From Mycolicibacterium sp. 018/SC-01/001 (GTDB lineage Bacteria > Actinomycetota > Actinomycetes > Mycobacteriales > Mycobacteriaceae): DNA of 64,000 bases. The notes under the pieces were generated by a model. That model worked only from the letters and a program-made list of their open reading frames with translations, searched no databases and had not been told where the DNA came from. The stretch is from assembly GCF_007096635.1 (NCBI RefSeq), contig NZ_VKAA01000014.1, positions 62,001 to 126,000 of the forward strand. The letters are read 5' to 3'. This document shows positions 45,136-54,832 of the stretch, in pieces. Both the position numbers and the translations under genes were made by a program. How positions within the stretch are numbered: the first letter of the stretch is position 1; each line of letters opens with the position of its first letter.

Positions 45136-45146
45136 GTCGTATGACG
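45136..45146 (+). promoter_or_regulatory. Regulon operator before acyl-CoA ligase 1
   Basis: GTCGTATGACG differs from the operator next to the ALDH gene by one base. A second partial copy, CACATATGACGG, follows at 45150-45161, so two half-sites lie side by side. The site is in the gap between the end of the ABC operon and the ligase start. Confidence 0.6.
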
Positions 45147-45206
45147 CACCACATATGACGGGTTGCTGGGCCGGCTGCCACCTACCGCTGGGTTGGTTCG
45201 GTGCGG

Positions 45207-46001
45207 CTAAGCGGTGCGGCGGCGAGGGACCCAGCCAGGACGCGGGACCGCGTCGACGAGCGCCTGGGTGTAGGGATCGGTCGGCGAATCCAGAACTGCC
45301 GCAGTGCTGCCCGACTCGATGAGTCGCCCGTTGTGCAGCACGACGCAGGTGTCACTGACCTGGCGGACCACACCCAGGTCGTGTGACACGAACAGGTAGC
45401 TGATGTGTGTCTGTTCCCGGATATCGCTGAGCAGATTGAGCACCTGCGCCTGGACGCTGACGTCGAGAGCTGACACGGCTTCATCGAGGATCAGCAGTTG
45501 GGGGTCGAGGGCCAGCGCGCGCGCGATGGCAACGCGCTGACGCTGACCGCCTGATAGCGATTCGGGGTACTGCCGTCCATGTCGGTCGTCGAGACCGACC
45601 GCATCGAGGAGCTCACGCACACGCTCGGTGCGGTAGGCCTTGCGTCGAATGCCGTGCACGCGCAGCAATTCGTGCAGACCCGCTTGGACGGACTGACGCG
45701 GGTCCAACGAGCTGTAGGGGTCTTGGAACACCATTTGCACACCGCGGTGGCGCGCCTTGCCGGCAGGTCCGGCGGCAAGCTCCACGGTTCCCGCGGACGC
45801 GGTCTCTAGTCCGGCGACGATCCTGGCGGCTGTGGTCTTGCCCGATCCCGACTCCCCCACCACCGCAAGACAACTACCGCGCGGGATCGAGAAGCTGACA
45901 TCGTGCAGAGCGACGCGTTCACCGCCAGCGCGGCTGCGGAATGTCTTACACAGGCCATTCACCTGCAGGGCATGACTCGGCTCGGCCCCATCGGGGGTCA
46001 T
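45207..46001 (-). CDS. Peptide/nickel-type ABC transporter ATPase (OppF/DppF-like)
   Basis: A 264-residue ABC ATPase with Walker A GESGSGKTT, Q-loop VFQDPYSSLDPR, signature LSGGQRQRVAIARAL, Walker B LLILDEAVSALD and a His switch FVSHDLG. The pattern 'DPYSSLDPR' marks the OppF/DppF subfamily. Its ATG overlaps the stop of the OppD-like gene (ATGA). It is the last gene of a five-gene importer operon transcribed leftward. Confidence 0.93.
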   Translation of the reverse strand: MTPDGAEPSHALQVNGLCKTFRSRAGGERVALHDVSFSIPRGSCLAVVGESGSGKTTAARIVAGLETASAGTVELAAGPAGKARHRGVQMVFQDPYSSLDPRQSVQAGLHELLRVHGIRRKAYRTERVRELLDAVGLDDRHGRQYPESLSGGQRQRVAIARALALDPQLLILDEAVSALDVSVQAQVLNLLSDIREQTHISYLFVSHDLGVVRQVSDTCVVLHNGRLIESGSTAAVLDSPTDPYTQALVDAVPRPGWVPRRRTA

Positions 46002-46990
46002 GATGCACGCATTTCGAGTTGGTCGACGATCTCTTCGACGCGGTGGCATGCCACCGCGCGGCCTGCGACCATGCGGCGCTGCGGCGCCTCGCTGCGACAT
46101 CGATCGGCCACGAACGGACATCGTGGCGCAAACGAACATCCCGGTCCCGCCTCAAACGCCGCGACCGGGCGACCGGGAATGGCGATCATCCGCTGAACGT
46201 CGGTGGTCGAGGGGCGTGAGCGCAGTAAGCCGGCGGTGTAGGGGTGCAACGGTCGTTCGCAAATCTCGCTGGAGCGTCCCGTCTCGACGATCGATCCGGC
46301 GTACATGACAGCCAGGCGGTCGGTGACCGCGGCGGCGAGGTCGAGGTCGTGGGTTACGAAGACCATCGCGACCTTTCGTTCTCTGATTTGCTCGAGCAGG
46401 ATCGCCATGACGTCGGACTGCACGGTCACGTCCAGCGCCGTGGTGGGTTCGTCGGCGAAGATGAGACTGGGTTCAGGTAGCAGCGCGGCAACGATCATCA
46501 CGCGCTGGAGGAGTCCGCCCGACAGCTGATGGGGGTACTGCGCCATGCGCCGCTCAGCGTCGGCGATACCCACGTCGCGCATCAGTGCGCACGCCCGCTC
46601 GGTGGCGTCGGCTTTGCTGAGCTGGCCTGTCGCCACCGGCCCCTCGATGAGGAACTGCCCGATAGTGCGCGTCGGATTGACGTGGGCCCGCGGGTCCTGG
46701 TGGATGAGTGCCACATCGCGGGATCGATACTGCGCCAGCGCTTTACGGTTCATTGTCATGACGTCGCGGCCGGCGAAGTCGATGCGTCCGGCGGCCTCGG
46801 CGCTGGTCGGTAGCAGGCGCATGGCGGCTTTGATCGTCATGGATTTTCCCGAACCCGATTCGCCGACCAGGCCTAGCGACTCGGCGGCGGCCACGCTGAG
46901 CGCAACGTCGCGCACGAGCGTGCGTCGCGACCGGTGGTGGCGGGCGGTGACGGCGAGTTCTGTGATGCTCAACAGTGGCGACTCAGTCAA
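45998..46990 (-). CDS. Peptide/nickel-type ABC transporter ATPase (OppD/DppD-like)
   Basis: A 330-residue ABC ATPase with Walker A GESGSGKSMT, the OppD Q-loop LIHQDPRAHVNPTRTIG, signature LSGGLLQRVMIVAAL and Walker B LIFADEPTTALD. The C-terminal Cys-containing region CSFAPRCPFVADRC is typical of the oligopeptide branch. I chose the TTG at 46990, which overlaps the permease stop (TTGA) and gives a family-like N-terminus. The much longer open frame upstream is antisense-free but lies inside the permease gene. Confidence 0.92.
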   Translation of the reverse strand: MTESPLLSITELAVTARHHRSRRTLVRDVALSVAAAESLGLVGESGSGKSMTIKAAMRLLPTSAEAAGRIDFAGRDVMTMNRKALAQYRSRDVALIHQDPRAHVNPTRTIGQFLIEGPVATGQLSKADATERACALMRDVGIADAERRMAQYPHQLSGGLLQRVMIVAALLPEPSLIFADEPTTALDVTVQSDVMAILLEQIRERKVAMVFVTHDLDLAAAVTDRLAVMYAGSIVETGRSSEICERPLHPYTAGLLRSRPSTTDVQRMIAIPGRPVAAFEAGPGCSFAPRCPFVADRCRSEAPQRRMVAGRAVACHRVEEIVDQLEMRAS

Positions 46991-47847
46991 CGCCGGCCTC
47001 CTGATCGGCTGGACAGTTGGGCGCCCAACACGTTGAATACGATTACCGTCGCGACGATCAGCGTTCCCGCAACGAGGCTTTGCAGGATGGCACCGTCGAG
47101 CAGTTCCGAGCGTCCGTCTGAGACCATGACTCCCCACTCCGAGGCTGGCGGTTGCACACCGAGCCCGATGAAGGAGATCGCCGCGAAGTCGGCCAGCGCG
47201 GAACCGAAACCGTAGGTCGCTTGCGCGACCACGATGGGCATGACATTCGGCGCCAGATGGCGTACGCAGATCTGGAGCGAGGACACTCCGGCGAGCTGCA
47301 GACTTTCCACGTAGGCGCGCTGCCGTTCGCGTAGCGCAACGCTGCGCACAACGCGCGCGACGTAGGGCGTGTAGACCACCCCAAGCGCCAGCACCGGCGC
47401 CCAGAATCCAGCTCCGAAGACCGCCGACGCGAGAACGGCCACGAGGATGCCGGGTACGGAGAACATGACGTTGAGCAAGCGGTTGATCATCCGGTCCACC
47501 GCGCCCCCGTGCCAGGCACTGAAGATGGCCAGAGCTGTTCCCAGGACCGCGCTGATCGCCACGATGAGCGCGGGTGCGGTCAGGCTGAGACGGGCGCCCG
47601 TGAGGGCACGCGAGAGAATGTCTCGGCCCAGGGAGTCGGTACCGAGAAGGTGTTGGGGGCTCATTCCCTCCCGGGCGGCGAGCACGTCGGTGGCGTCGGG
47701 ATCGTAGGGCGCAATCCAGGGTCCGACAACGGCGAGCACGATGAGCAGGGCGGCGATGCTCGACGAGGCGATCAGTGCCGGTTGGCCCATCGTGGCGAAT
47801 CGGCGTCGGGAAGCCTGCACGGCGCCTGACCAAGTTATGGCGGTCAT
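46987..47847 (-). CDS. ABC transporter permease (DppC/OppC-like)
   Basis: A 286-residue permease with six helices, an N-terminal extension of the OppC type (WIAPYDPDATD, HLLGTDSLGRDILSR) and the EAA loop (LQICVRHLAPNVMPIVVAQATYGFG in part). It overlaps genes on both sides by 4 bp, and pairs with the DppB-like permease upstream to form the channel. Confidence 0.93.
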   Translation of the reverse strand: MTAITWSGAVQASRRRFATMGQPALIASSSIAALLIVLAVVGPWIAPYDPDATDVLAAREGMSPQHLLGTDSLGRDILSRALTGARLSLTAPALIVAISAVLGTALAIFSAWHGGAVDRMINRLLNVMFSVPGILVAVLASAVFGAGFWAPVLALGVVYTPYVARVVRSVALRERQRAYVESLQLAGVSSLQICVRHLAPNVMPIVVAQATYGFGSALADFAAISFIGLGVQPPASEWGVMVSDGRSELLDGAILQSLVAGTLIVATVIVFNVLGAQLSSRSGGRR

Positions 47848-48794
47848 GCTGCTTGCGTCCGTTCGCGCGGGTCGAGGGCGACTTGGATGAGGTCGATGAT
47901 CGTCGTGATGACGACGAACACCACGACGATGATCATGCTGACCGCGACCACGACCGGATAATCCTTCGTAGAGACGCTGCGGACCAGCAGCGCTCCGATG
48001 CCGTCAACAGCGAACGCTTGCTCGACGATGACTGTGCCGGCGACCAGCCCGGCGACGGCGAGCCCGGAGGCGGTCAGGACCGGTAGCGCGGCGTTGCGCA
48101 AGGTGTGGTGGCGCAGCACCACGAGCGCGGGAACGCCGCGGCCGCGGGCGGTGAGCACATACTCCTTGTCTGCCTCCTCCGCCACCGCTGCCGATGTCAG
48201 TTGGGTGACGTAGGCGCCGTAGCCGACCGACAGCGCAATCGAGGGCAGCACCAAGTGCCACACACTGTCGGCGAATCCCGTTCCGCTACCGAAGGTGGGA
48301 AACCATCCCAACCGCACGGCGAACACCCCGATGAGGGCATTTGCGGCGACGAAGCTGGGCACCGCGATCCCCAGCGCGACGAGCACCGCGATGGGGGCAC
48401 GGCTGCGGCTGCTGACGCCGCCAACGATGCCCAACCCAATGCCCACCACGATGATCAGCAGCGCGGCCATGACGACCAACAGAACCGTGGTCATCAGCCG
48501 AGGGGCCAGCAGGTCGGTGACGTCTTGGCGCGCGGTCAGTGAGGTGCCGAAGTCACCGCGCAGCGCGCTGGTGAGCCAGTGCCAGTACCGCTCGAGCAGC
48601 GGATCGTCGAGCCCCAGCTTGGCGCGCAGCTGCGCGCGGCCCTCGTCGGTGGCTTTGGCGCCCAGGATCTGGGCGACGGGATCCCCCGGTGCAGCGGCCA
48701 GGCCGGCAAAGATGACGAGTGACGCGACGAGGATTGTGCCCACCGCTCCCGAGCAGGTGGTAACCACTCGCCGCGCTATCTCATTGCGCGGCAC
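47844..48794 (-). CDS. ABC transporter permease (DppB/OppB-like)
   Basis: A 316-residue permease with six helices, the DppB-type periplasmic region (GDPVAQILG, LGLDDPLLERYWHWL) and an EAA loop (TARGRGVPALVVLRHHTLRNAALP in part). I chose the GTG at 48794, which lies inside the end of the binding-protein gene (14-bp overlap). It is the first permease gene of the operon. Confidence 0.92.
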   Translation of the reverse strand: MPRNEIARRVVTTCSGAVGTILVASLVIFAGLAAAPGDPVAQILGAKATDEGRAQLRAKLGLDDPLLERYWHWLTSALRGDFGTSLTARQDVTDLLAPRLMTTVLLVVMAALLIIVVGIGLGIVGGVSSRSRAPIAVLVALGIAVPSFVAANALIGVFAVRLGWFPTFGSGTGFADSVWHLVLPSIALSVGYGAYVTQLTSAAVAEEADKEYVLTARGRGVPALVVLRHHTLRNAALPVLTASGLAVAGLVAGTVIVEQAFAVDGIGALLVRSVSTKDYPVVVAVSMIIVVVFVVITTIIDLIQVALDPRERTQAA

Positions 48795-50430
48795 CGATGT
48801 ACGCCATCTGCGGCATCGACCAGTACGCGAACGACGTCGGTGCACCGGTCAATTTGTTGTTGATGAAGGACGCCTCGTGATTGGCGACCAGCGGGATGAC
48901 GCTGGAGGAGGGTTCGAAGATGTCCTGGGCCTGCACGACGTACTGGGCGCTCTGTTTGGGGTCGGTTGCCGCGCGGGCCTGGCTCAGAAGTCGGGTGACG
49001 TCGGCGTTGTCGAAGTTGGTGTAGTTGTACGGCTGCCCGGGCAGCAGATCGAACGACAATGGCTCGATGGGGTTTTGCAGGGTGTTGAAGTTCGTGGTGT
49101 ACATGAGGTCGACACCTTGGCGCTTGGTGGCGTCATAGCCCGCCTGGTCGAACACCAACGGCTGCATGGATTGAATCTCAACATTCACCCCAATTGCTTT
49201 GGCCTGCTGCTGGAACAGCTGAGCCACCCGCCCCGACACCTGGTCACCGGCCAAGATCGCCAGCTGCAGCGGTGCGCCGTTGTAGGACGATTCCGCCAGC
49301 AGCTTCTTGGCCGCCTCGAGGTCGAAGGAGCGGGCTGCGGCCCATTTGTCGTAGTCGGGCTGATAGATCGAGCGTTCAGCCGTGGGCCACGTCTCCGGCG
49401 TCAGATGGGTGTAGTTCGGATCTGCGGAACCGTTGAAGACGACTTTGGTCAAGGCGTCGCGGTCGATGACCCGCTGCAGCGCGTCGCGCAGCTTGAGGTC
49501 CTGCAACGGACCGTCAGGGCGGGCGACATAGAGCGAGGCGCTCTGTGTTGAGGGGCCGAAGACGACCTTGCCGGTCTTGGAGCCAGTCAGCTTGTTCAAC
49601 GTCGACACCGGCAGCTCGTAGGAGCCGTCGATCTCGCCGGCGTCGAGCGCCTGGGCCAGGGCGGTGTCGTCGGCGACGAAGGTGAAGTCGACCTGTTTGG
49701 CTTTTGGTTTGAGATCGGCGTTCCAGTACGCGTCGTTGCGGGTGATGGTGATGCCGCTGCCCGCACGCCAATTGGTGAAGGTATAGGGCCCGGTGCACAT
49801 CAGGCCGCCGGTCGCGGTCCCGACCTGATCGCCCGCCTGCTCAGCCCATGCCTTCTCTACGACCACACCGGCAAGGGTGGCCAGGGTTTTGACAAACGTT
49901 TCGTCGGGCTCATTGAAGGTGACGGTGACTTCCATCGGCCCGGTTGCGGCGATGTCTTTGACCGCCACGAAGCCCGAGTTGACGGTGGAGTCCTCGGCTT
50001 TGGCGCGGTTGAGGCTGAACACGACGTCCTCGGCCGTGAGCGGCTTGCCGTCCCAGAACTTCACGCCGTCACGGATGGTGAGCTTGAGCTCAGTTGGCGA
50101 CACCTGCTGGTAGGACGAGGCCAGGTTCTCCGAGATGTTGAAGTCGGCGTCCATTTTCAGCAGCGCTTCGCACATATTGCGCACGATCTGTCCGGAGCCG
50201 TAGTTGACCGCGTTGCGCGGGTCGAGTGTGTCGGGTTCGCTGCCCACGTTCCACGTGATCTTAGCGACCTCGCCCTTGGCGGGAGGAAGAGATGAGATTA
50301 ATTGTGAGGTGTCGACGGTGCTGCCGGCGGAGTCGTTGCGGGCACCGTTTTGACAACCGGTGACAAGGCCGCCCAGGAGCAGCGTCGCAGCCGCCAGGGC
50401 CAGCGTGCGCGACGGCAGGGCTGCGGTCAT
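48781..50430 (-). CDS. ABC transporter binding lipoprotein, family 5 (DppA/OppA-like)
   Basis: A 549-residue secreted lipoprotein with signal peptide and lipobox LVTGC (Cys26). The mature protein has the family-5 marks TWNVGSEPDTLDPRNAVNY, DGVKFWDGKPLTAEDVVFSLNRA (in part) and LRDALQRVIDRDALTK. These proteins bind peptides, nickel chelates, glutathione or other amide-containing compounds. It is the first gene of the importer operon and has two regulon-type operators in the 100 bp before its start. Confidence 0.93.
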   Translation of the reverse strand: MTAALPSRTLALAAATLLLGGLVTGCQNGARNDSAGSTVDTSQLISSLPPAKGEVAKITWNVGSEPDTLDPRNAVNYGSGQIVRNMCEALLKMDADFNISENLASSYQQVSPTELKLTIRDGVKFWDGKPLTAEDVVFSLNRAKAEDSTVNSGFVAVKDIAATGPMEVTVTFNEPDETFVKTLATLAGVVVEKAWAEQAGDQVGTATGGLMCTGPYTFTNWRAGSGITITRNDAYWNADLKPKAKQVDFTFVADDTALAQALDAGEIDGSYELPVSTLNKLTGSKTGKVVFGPSTQSASLYVARPDGPLQDLKLRDALQRVIDRDALTKVVFNGSADPNYTHLTPETWPTAERSIYQPDYDKWAAARSFDLEAAKKLLAESSYNGAPLQLAILAGDQVSGRVAQLFQQQAKAIGVNVEIQSMQPLVFDQAGYDATKRQGVDLMYTTNFNTLQNPIEPLSFDLLPGQPYNYTNFDNADVTRLLSQARAATDPKQSAQYVVQAQDIFEPSSSVIPLVANHEASFINNKLTGAPTSFAYWSMPQMAYIGAAQ

Positions 50431-50449
50431 CAGTACTCCTTCAGGCTGG

Positions 50450-50517
50450 GGTCACGGTTGTGTGACCAAGATCATCGTGGTGATGTAACGACGAACATAT
50501 AACAACATGCATACGAC
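50450..50517. promoter_or_regulatory. Operator region before the ABC importer
   Basis: GGTCAC and GTGACC (50450-50455 and 50462-50467) form a perfect inverted repeat around GTTGTGTGAC (50457-50466), which fits the regulon consensus GTYGTRTRAC. A second, partial site (GTCGTATG, minus strand, 50510-50517) lies 50 bp further upstream. Both are within 90 bp of the binding-protein start, where repressor binding would block transcription. The rest of 50431-50845 holds no gene I can support. Confidence 0.6.
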
Positions 50518-50845
50518 GGGCAACCGCCCCGAGGCGGGTTAACGCACTCGTTACGGCTATGGGAGTGTCGCCGCAGTTCACCGCCTGTTTCTGCCACGAA
50601 ATTGTTTGTTCAGGAAACTTCCCACATTGCCCGTCCGGCAGGGATCCGTGGCGAGGTTTCCGACGGCCTTCGCGCCCTGCGACAGTCCCCTCAATCCACG
50701 ATCCATGGTGTGGCGGCCCGCCCGTGGATTGCGTCCGGCTAGCGCGATCGTCATGCACGGACAGCGCCATTGTCCTGTTCGCGCCGCCGTCAATGTCCTT
50801 ACTGTCGGGGCCACCGTCGGTTCGGAAGCTAGAAAGAGACGCCAC

Positions 50846-52024
50846 ATGACCAGCACCGGGCGCTCCCGCCTCATCACCTCGCGGCGCCACTTCCTCGGGC
50901 AGAGCGCCACCGCCGCTGCGGCGATGCTCGCCGGCTCCGGCCTGCTCGCCGCGTGCGGGTCGGCGACCGAGTCGCCGAACACCCCCGCCCGTGCGACGGC
51001 GCCCCCTGACGATGGCCGGCCCGCCAGCGGCACACTGCGCGTGTCGAATTGGCCGCTCTACATCGCCGAGGGCTTCGTCGCGGACTTCCAACGCGCCACC
51101 GGACTCGTCGTCGACTATCACGAGGACTACAACGACGACGAACAGTGGTTCGCCAAGGTCAAAGAACCGCTCTCACGCCGCCAAGACATCGGGTGCGATC
51201 TGGTCATCCCCTCCGAGACCATCGACTCCCGTCTCATCGCCCTGGGCTGGGTCAACGAAATTCGGGAATCGCGGTGGCCCAACAAGGCCAACCTGCAGCC
51301 ATCGCTGCTCAACACGGGCATCGACCCCGGCCGCAAGATGACCGCCCCCTACATGAACGGCATCGTCGGCCTCGCCTACAACCGCGCGGCCACCGGCCGC
51401 GACCTCACCTCCGTCGACGACCTCTGGGATCGCAAGTTCGCCGGGAAGGTCAGCGTGCTCTCCGACCTGCGCGACGGCCTCGGCATGATCATGCTTGCCC
51501 AACGCAACACTCCGGAGGATCCCTCGGAGCAATCGGTGCAGCAAGCGATCGACACCGTGACCGAGCAGAAGAATCGGGGTCAAATCCGGCGATTCACGGG
51601 CAATGACTACGGTGACGACCTTGCCACCGGCAACACCGTTGTCGCGCAGGCATATTCCGGTGACGTCATTCAACTCGCCGCCGACAACCCCGACCTTCGC
51701 TTCGTGGTGCCCGACTCCGGCAGCACCTTGACCCTGCAGTCGATGGTCATCCCGGTCACCACCGGCAACCAGGCCGCTGCCGAAGCGTGGATCAACTACG
51801 TCTACGACCGCGCCAACTACGCCAAACTCGTCGCCTATACCCACTATCTGCCGGTGCTGTCCGACATGGCCGACGAACTGGCCAAGATCGACCCGCAGCT
51901 GGCAACCAATCCGCTCATCAACCCGCCCCCGCAGGTGATGGCGCGCCTCAAACAGTGGAAGTCGCTCAGCGATCAACAATCCAAACAGTTCAGCGATCTC
52001 TACGCCGCCGTCACGAGCACCTGA
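50846..52024 (+). CDS. PotD-like polyamine-type binding protein, orphan
   Basis: A 392-residue extracellular binding protein of the spermidine/putrescine type. The N-terminus carries a Tat motif (SRRHFLGQSA) and a lipobox-like LLAAC (Cys37), so it is a Tat-exported lipoprotein. The mature part starts with the PotD-like LRVSNWPLYIAEGFVADFQ and includes GDVIQLAADNPDLRFVVPDSG. I chose the ATG at 50846, behind AGAAAGAG. No PotABC genes are nearby, so it lacks its own permease and ATPase here. The amidohydrolase gene follows 13 bp later. Confidence 0.9.
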   Translation: MTSTGRSRLITSRRHFLGQSATAAAAMLAGSGLLAACGSATESPNTPARATAPPDDGRPASGTLRVSNWPLYIAEGFVADFQRATGLVVDYHEDYNDDEQWFAKVKEPLSRRQDIGCDLVIPSETIDSRLIALGWVNEIRESRWPNKANLQPSLLNTGIDPGRKMTAPYMNGIVGLAYNRAATGRDLTSVDDLWDRKFAGKVSVLSDLRDGLGMIMLAQRNTPEDPSEQSVQQAIDTVTEQKNRGQIRRFTGNDYGDDLATGNTVVAQAYSGDVIQLAADNPDLRFVVPDSGSTLTLQSMVIPVTTGNQAAAEAWINYVYDRANYAKLVAYTHYLPVLSDMADELAKIDPQLATNPLINPPPQVMARLKQWKSLSDQQSKQFSDLYAAVTST

Positions 52025-52037
52025 GCGCGAGGAAACC

Positions 52038-53360
52038 GTGTCCATCACCAACTCCGTAGCCCTGCTGTCGGTCGCCGTCGTCGACGGCCACGGGGGCCCG
52101 CCGCTACCCAACCACGCCGTCGTCGTCACCGCCGGCCGCATCACCGCCGTGGTCCCGATGGCCCAGTACCGCCGCGACCCCGACATCCCCGAACAGGCCC
52201 TTGACGGTCACTGGGTCATGCCGGGCCTCATCGATGCCCACGTTCACCTCTCTGGTGGCCGCGCCCGCATCGAGGACCAGGAACTGGGCGTCATCGCCGA
52301 ACCGATGCTGATGCGGGCTGTGCGATCGGTGTACGAAGCCCAGCAACTACTCAAGCGCGGCGTCACCACTGTCCGCGACGTGTCATGGAATGGCCTGTAC
52401 CTGAAGCGACTGTTCTCCGAACACACCATGCCTGGCCCCAAAGTCATCGCGTGCGGGCCTGGACTCACCCGCACCGGGGGACACGCAGACCTGCATCAGT
52501 TCACGCCCGATTACGTTCAGCAGAACGGTGTTTGGGGAATTCTCGCCGACGGTCGAGTCGAGGTCACCAAAGCGGTCCGCTATCTTCTGCGGGAAGGTGC
52601 TGACGCCATCAAGATCTTCGCCAGCGGCGGGGACAACTGGCCTCACGACCGCAACGACGACGTTCACTATTCGTTCGACGAGATCTCGGCATGTGTGGAG
52701 GAGGCACACCGACAACGGGGGACGTTGGTGATGTGTCATGCCGAGAACCGCGAGGCGATCGAGCTGGCCGTCGACGCCGGTTGCGACACCATTGAGCACG
52801 GCGAAGACATCGACGAAGCACTCGCGGCGAAGATGGCAGCCAAAGGCACCATTCTGGTTCCCACCCTCGAGCTCATCGTCAACTGGTATCGCGACTTCAT
52901 TCCGGTGGGTCCAGCTGCCACTCCAAAACCGCGCCCGGACGCCTTCCTGTACCGCGACCATTACGACGTCCACGATGAGGGCTACGCCGAACGCTACAGC
53001 AGCAAAGCGGTGCAGAGTTTCCAGATCGCCAGAGCTGCCGGCGTCAAAATCGCGCTCGGATCGGACACGGTGTACGAACCGCTGACACAATACGGCGAGT
53101 ACAGCCTGCGGGAGCTGTGCGCGCTGGTGCAGTACGGCATGACCACGCAGGAGGCGATCACCGCCGCGACGGCGGTCAGCGCCCAAGCCGTCGGGATGTC
53201 TCACGTGCTGGGCACCGTGACGCCAGGCATGCTCGCCGATTTGTTGGTTCTGCGCCGGGACCCCACCGGAGACCCTGGCGTGCTCTACGACGTCACCAAC
53301 ATCTTCCAGACCTACTGCGACGGAAAACTCACCGTCCGCGACGGCCAGTTCGTCTGGTAA
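52038..53360 (+). CDS. Metal-dependent amidohydrolase (imidazolonepropionase/prolidase-like)
   Basis: A 440-residue amidohydrolase-1 family TIM-barrel enzyme. The metal ligands are seen in PGLIDAHVHLSGG (HxH), the Lys candidate in ADAIKIFASGG, MCHAENREAIELAV (His), DTIEHGEDID (His) and ALGSDTVYEP (Asp). Such enzymes hydrolyse cyclic or linear amides such as imidazolone propionate, aryl-dipeptides or ureas. GTG start. It follows the PotD-like gene closely and is probably co-transcribed; together they suggest uptake and hydrolysis of an amide-containing compound. Confidence 0.88.
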   Translation: MSITNSVALLSVAVVDGHGGPPLPNHAVVVTAGRITAVVPMAQYRRDPDIPEQALDGHWVMPGLIDAHVHLSGGRARIEDQELGVIAEPMLMRAVRSVYEAQQLLKRGVTTVRDVSWNGLYLKRLFSEHTMPGPKVIACGPGLTRTGGHADLHQFTPDYVQQNGVWGILADGRVEVTKAVRYLLREGADAIKIFASGGDNWPHDRNDDVHYSFDEISACVEEAHRQRGTLVMCHAENREAIELAVDAGCDTIEHGEDIDEALAAKMAAKGTILVPTLELIVNWYRDFIPVGPAATPKPRPDAFLYRDHYDVHDEGYAERYSSKAVQSFQIARAAGVKIALGSDTVYEPLTQYGEYSLRELCALVQYGMTTQEAITAATAVSAQAVGMSHVLGTVTPGMLADLLVLRRDPTGDPGVLYDVTNIFQTYCDGKLTVRDGQFVW

Positions 53361-53415
53361 CGAACCCGGATCGCACGCTCACCGCCTTCGCGACGGGGTC
53401 AGGGAGCGCTACGGT

Positions 53416-54789
53416 GTGGGCATGCTCGACGCGGCGATCGCCTTCACCGCGCAGACCCCCATCCAAGCCTCCGTGCGGTCTATCCGCCGCTCGGCCCTGC
53501 ATGCCCATCCTGGCGTGCTCGAGATCATCTATGTCCTTGACGGACGCCTGACTGTGGACGTGAGCTTCGAGCACTTCACCCTCGAAGCCGGGGACTTCCT
53601 CGTCGTCAACCACAGCGACCCCCACGTCATGGACGCCGACGGCGACAACGTCACGGCGATCATCCATATCGATCTGCGCAGTTTTCTCGACGTGGACCCG
53701 CACCTGGAAACCGTGATCTTCGCCTGCGAGAGTTTCGATCTCGCGCGCTACTGCAACGAGGAGGGGGCGTTACGGCAGTTGTTGCTTGACCTGCTCAGCG
53801 ACTGCCTGCGTGGCCCATCTGCACTCAATGAGCACACCGCCAGGCTCACCCGGGACCTGCTCACCGCGCTTGTGCGCTCCTACGGCCTCGAGAACTACTA
53901 CCGCCGGGATCGCGAACCCACACCCGCTCAGCGGCAGGTGTTTCACACCATGGTGGGCTATCTGGTCGACAACGTGCACCGACGAGATCTCCTGGCCCGA
54001 CTCGCCTCCCGCCAGAACTATTCGAAATCGCGGGCCTCGCACCTGATCAAAGACGTGTCGGCAATCAGCTTCACCGACCTGGTGACCTATCTGCGGGTCA
54101 GTCGGGCGGAGCGGCTGCTACTGACCACCAATGCCACCATGCTCGACATCGCCGCCGGTTGCGGATTCTCCGACGTCAAATACCTCACCCGGTCCTTCTC
54201 CGACTGGTTCGGGCAATCGCCACATCAATATCGACTGGGCCAGCGCCCCCTGATGACCCGTTCCTGCGACCAGAGCGCAGTGAGCACCGCGACTGTCGAA
54301 CGTCTCATCGACACTCATCAGCGGCGCGACGGCGGCACCATCTCCCAACCTCGGCTCAGCATCACGCCACTGTTGCTGAAAAATGTTGGTTCGCGTATGC
54401 AGCTGTTCTCAGTTCGCCCGCCAGAGGCCAATTTGACGCCCAGACAACGTTTGTGGCACGAACAGGCCGCGCCGGCAATACGCCGTCGCCGAGATCATCT
54501 CGTTCCCGTCGAGATCGACACCTCCGCTGATCCGCGTTCATTGGCTCACGCGCTGTCATCATTCGACCACCTCGCCGCCTCACCGTGCCTGGTCGTTCGC
54601 TACACCAGCGCGACGGCCGTACGCGATCACCTGCGCACCCTCCACGAAGGATTGCGTGCGATCGGCCGGCAGCCTCCCCCGATGTGGCTGGTCTACTCTG
54701 CACTTCGCGACCGGGAATCGGTCGACGAGCTCGTTGCGATGGCGCACGCTGAGCTCGCCTTTGATTTGCAACCGATCCTGATGCCGTAG
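53416..54789 (+). CDS. AraC-family regulator with cupin sensor and C-terminal extension
   Basis: A 457-residue regulator; the GTG at 53416 or the ATG at 53422 can start it. Residues 1-100 form a cupin-like sensor (SALHAHPGVLEIIYVLDGRLTV, AGDFLVVNHSDPH). Residues about 180-280 carry two AraC helix-turn-helix motifs (RQNYSKSRASHLIKDVSAISF and CGFSDVKYLTRSFSDWFGQSPHQY in part). The last 170 residues, after the DNA-binding domain, are unusual for AraC proteins and match nothing I recognise. It likely controls the PotD/amidohydrolase or amidase genes. Confidence 0.85.
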   Translation: MGMLDAAIAFTAQTPIQASVRSIRRSALHAHPGVLEIIYVLDGRLTVDVSFEHFTLEAGDFLVVNHSDPHVMDADGDNVTAIIHIDLRSFLDVDPHLETVIFACESFDLARYCNEEGALRQLLLDLLSDCLRGPSALNEHTARLTRDLLTALVRSYGLENYYRRDREPTPAQRQVFHTMVGYLVDNVHRRDLLARLASRQNYSKSRASHLIKDVSAISFTDLVTYLRVSRAERLLLTTNATMLDIAAGCGFSDVKYLTRSFSDWFGQSPHQYRLGQRPLMTRSCDQSAVSTATVERLIDTHQRRDGGTISQPRLSITPLLLKNVGSRMQLFSVRPPEANLTPRQRLWHEQAAPAIRRRRDHLVPVEIDTSADPRSLAHALSSFDHLAASPCLVVRYTSATAVRDHLRTLHEGLRAIGRQPPPMWLVYSALRDRESVDELVAMAHAELAFDLQPILMP

Positions 54790-54832
54790 GCGATGTCGCT
54801 GCATCACCATCGCCGATGCTCGGAGTGGGCGA

